The position numbers and the translations under genes were made by a program. Below are positions 4,921 through 5,505 of a stretch of 5,505 nt of DNA, piece after piece. The DNA is taken from positions 6,372 to 11,876 of the forward strand of contig MEWM01000032.1 in NCBI GenBank assembly GCA_001775355.1, read 5' to 3'. The notes below the pieces were generated by a model, which saw only the letters and a program-made list of their open reading frames with translations, was not told where the DNA came from and did not search any database. How positions within the stretch are numbered: position 1 is the stretch's first letter; each line of letters starts with the position of its first letter. The DNA is from a candidate division Zixibacteria bacterium RBG_16_43_9 (GTDB taxonomy: Bacteria > Zixibacteria > MSB-5A5 > RBG-16-43-9).

Positions 4921-5460
4921 ATGAAAAAAGAAATCTTAAAAATCCTGCCAGAGATCAGAAAGATTAAAAATCAGGAGCTAAGAGAAAAGGTTATTTTAAC
5001 CTGGGAAGAGGGGATAAGGTTGGGTGGTTGGGAGATGGAGGATTTGAAGAAAATACCGTTTACTCTTCTGATCGTTGATTCGAAAGTGAACTTGATAGAA
5101 CACACCCGTGTGGTTACAACTACAGCCCTGAAGGTGGCGGAAACAGTTTCAAAGGCTTATAGTAATTCAGTCAAAATCGACAAAGATGTTTTGATTGCAG
5201 GGGGGATTCTGCACGATGTAGGGAAACTGCTGGAATACGCCAAAGTCAAGGGAAAGATAACCAAAAGCGATAGAGGCAAATTTCTGAGGCATCCCTTCTC
5301 AGGCGCAGCTTTAGCCTATAAATGCGGAGTTCCGGGTGAGGTCATTCATTTGATCGCAGCCCATTCACATGAAGGTGACCAGGGTTATCGCTCTATTGAA
5401 GCGATAATTATTCATCATGCGGACTTTATAAATTTTGAAGTGTTAGGTGGTAAGACGTAA
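4921..5460 (+). CDS. HD-domain (HDIG-like) phosphohydrolase
   Basis: This 179-residue cytoplasmic protein has a helical N-terminal lead of about 55 residues followed by an HD domain. Likely metal ligands and catalytic residues are His61 (IEHTRVV), His98-Asp99 in GGILHDVGK, Lys102, His124 in RHPFSG, His148 and His150 in AAHSHEGD, and Asp168 in HHADF. HD-domain enzymes of this size are metal-dependent phosphomonoesterases or phosphodiesterases acting on nucleotides or related substrates; the substrate here is unknown. The GYP signature is absent, so it is not a c-di-GMP HD-GYP enzyme. The ATG at 4921 is the only sensible start, as the next Met is residue 39. No Shine-Dalgarno site precedes it; the leader is A/T-rich. 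The last residues (GGKT) and stop come from a 7-bp repeat, so the natural C-terminus may have been replaced or trimmed slightly. Confidence 0.85.
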   Translation: MKKEILKILPEIRKIKNQELREKVILTWEEGIRLGGWEMEDLKKIPFTLLIVDSKVNLIEHTRVVTTTALKVAETVSKAYSNSVKIDKDVLIAGGILHDVGKLLEYAKVKGKITKSDRGKFLRHPFSGAALAYKCGVPGEVIHLIAAHSHEGDQGYRSIEAIIIHHADFINFEVLGGKT

Positions 5461-5478
5461 GAAGTAAGACGTGAGACG
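5451..5478 (+). repeat. 7-bp tandem array overlapping the HD gene stop
   Basis: Four 7-bp units with consensus TAAGACG (one or two changes in units 2 and 4) start in the last two codons of the HD gene and supply its TAA stop at 5458-5460. A GTAG hairpin begins seven bases after the array, as at 2575-2651. Confidence 0.7.
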
Positions 5479-5484
5479 GCGGAT

Positions 5485-5505
5485 GTAGCGTCGGGCTTTA
5501 TGCCC
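5485..5505 (+). repeat. GTAG hairpin repeat, CGTCGGGC family (copy 3), cut by window end
   Basis: GTAG (5485-5488), CGTCGGGC (5489-5496), TTTAT, then GCCC at the edge. It is identical to 2627-2647 as far as it goes; the rest of the second arm should lie just outside. Confidence 0.8.

Overview
The window looks like chromosomal DNA of moderate GC content from a bacterium, most plausibly an uncultured candidate-phylum lineage. I infer this from ordinary bacterial metabolic genes separated by gaps packed with small palindromic repeats; no sequence here fixes the phylum. All six supported genes lie on the + strand, and both window edges cut through features.

Layout: 1-725 is the 3' part of a succinyl-CoA synthetase beta-subunit gene (sucC-like). 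726-1081 is a 356-bp gap filled with five or six small hairpin repeats. 1082-1555 encodes a small single-pass membrane protein of unknown function. After 22 bp, 1578-2570 encodes a D-2-hydroxyacid dehydrogenase. 2571-2818 is another repeat-rich gap. 2819-3685 is the matching succinyl-CoA synthetase alpha subunit (sucD-like). 3686-3840 holds two more palindromic repeats. 3841-4854 encodes a zinc-type (Rhizobium etli AspII-like, PF06089) L-asparaginase. 4921-5460 encodes a small HD-domain phosphohydrolase. The window ends inside another copy of one of the hairpin repeats.

Function: the two CoA-ligase subunits should form one enzyme interconverting an acyl-CoA plus ADP/NDP and phosphate with the free acid plus ATP/NTP, in the TCA cycle or a related pathway. 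Their genes are normally adjacent, but here they are about 2.1 kb apart with two genes between them. Both subunits also carry substitutions at positions that line the substrate/CoA site in the E. coli enzyme, so the substrate may not be simply succinate. The dehydrogenase between them could reduce or oxidise a 2-hydroxy/2-oxo acid in the same metabolic area, and asparaginase would feed aspartate towards oxaloacetate; both links are inference from position only.

The most distinctive feature is the intergenic DNA. It holds (i) a family of short hairpins each preceded by GTAG, which resembles REP/SMAG-type elements mobilised by RAYT transposases, (ii) a 75-96 bp palindrome with TGTCATTCTGAG ends, and (iii) 7-bp tandem arrays placed exactly at or across stop codons. 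I found no transposase, CRISPR array, tRNA or rRNA, and no clear undescribed multi-gene system.
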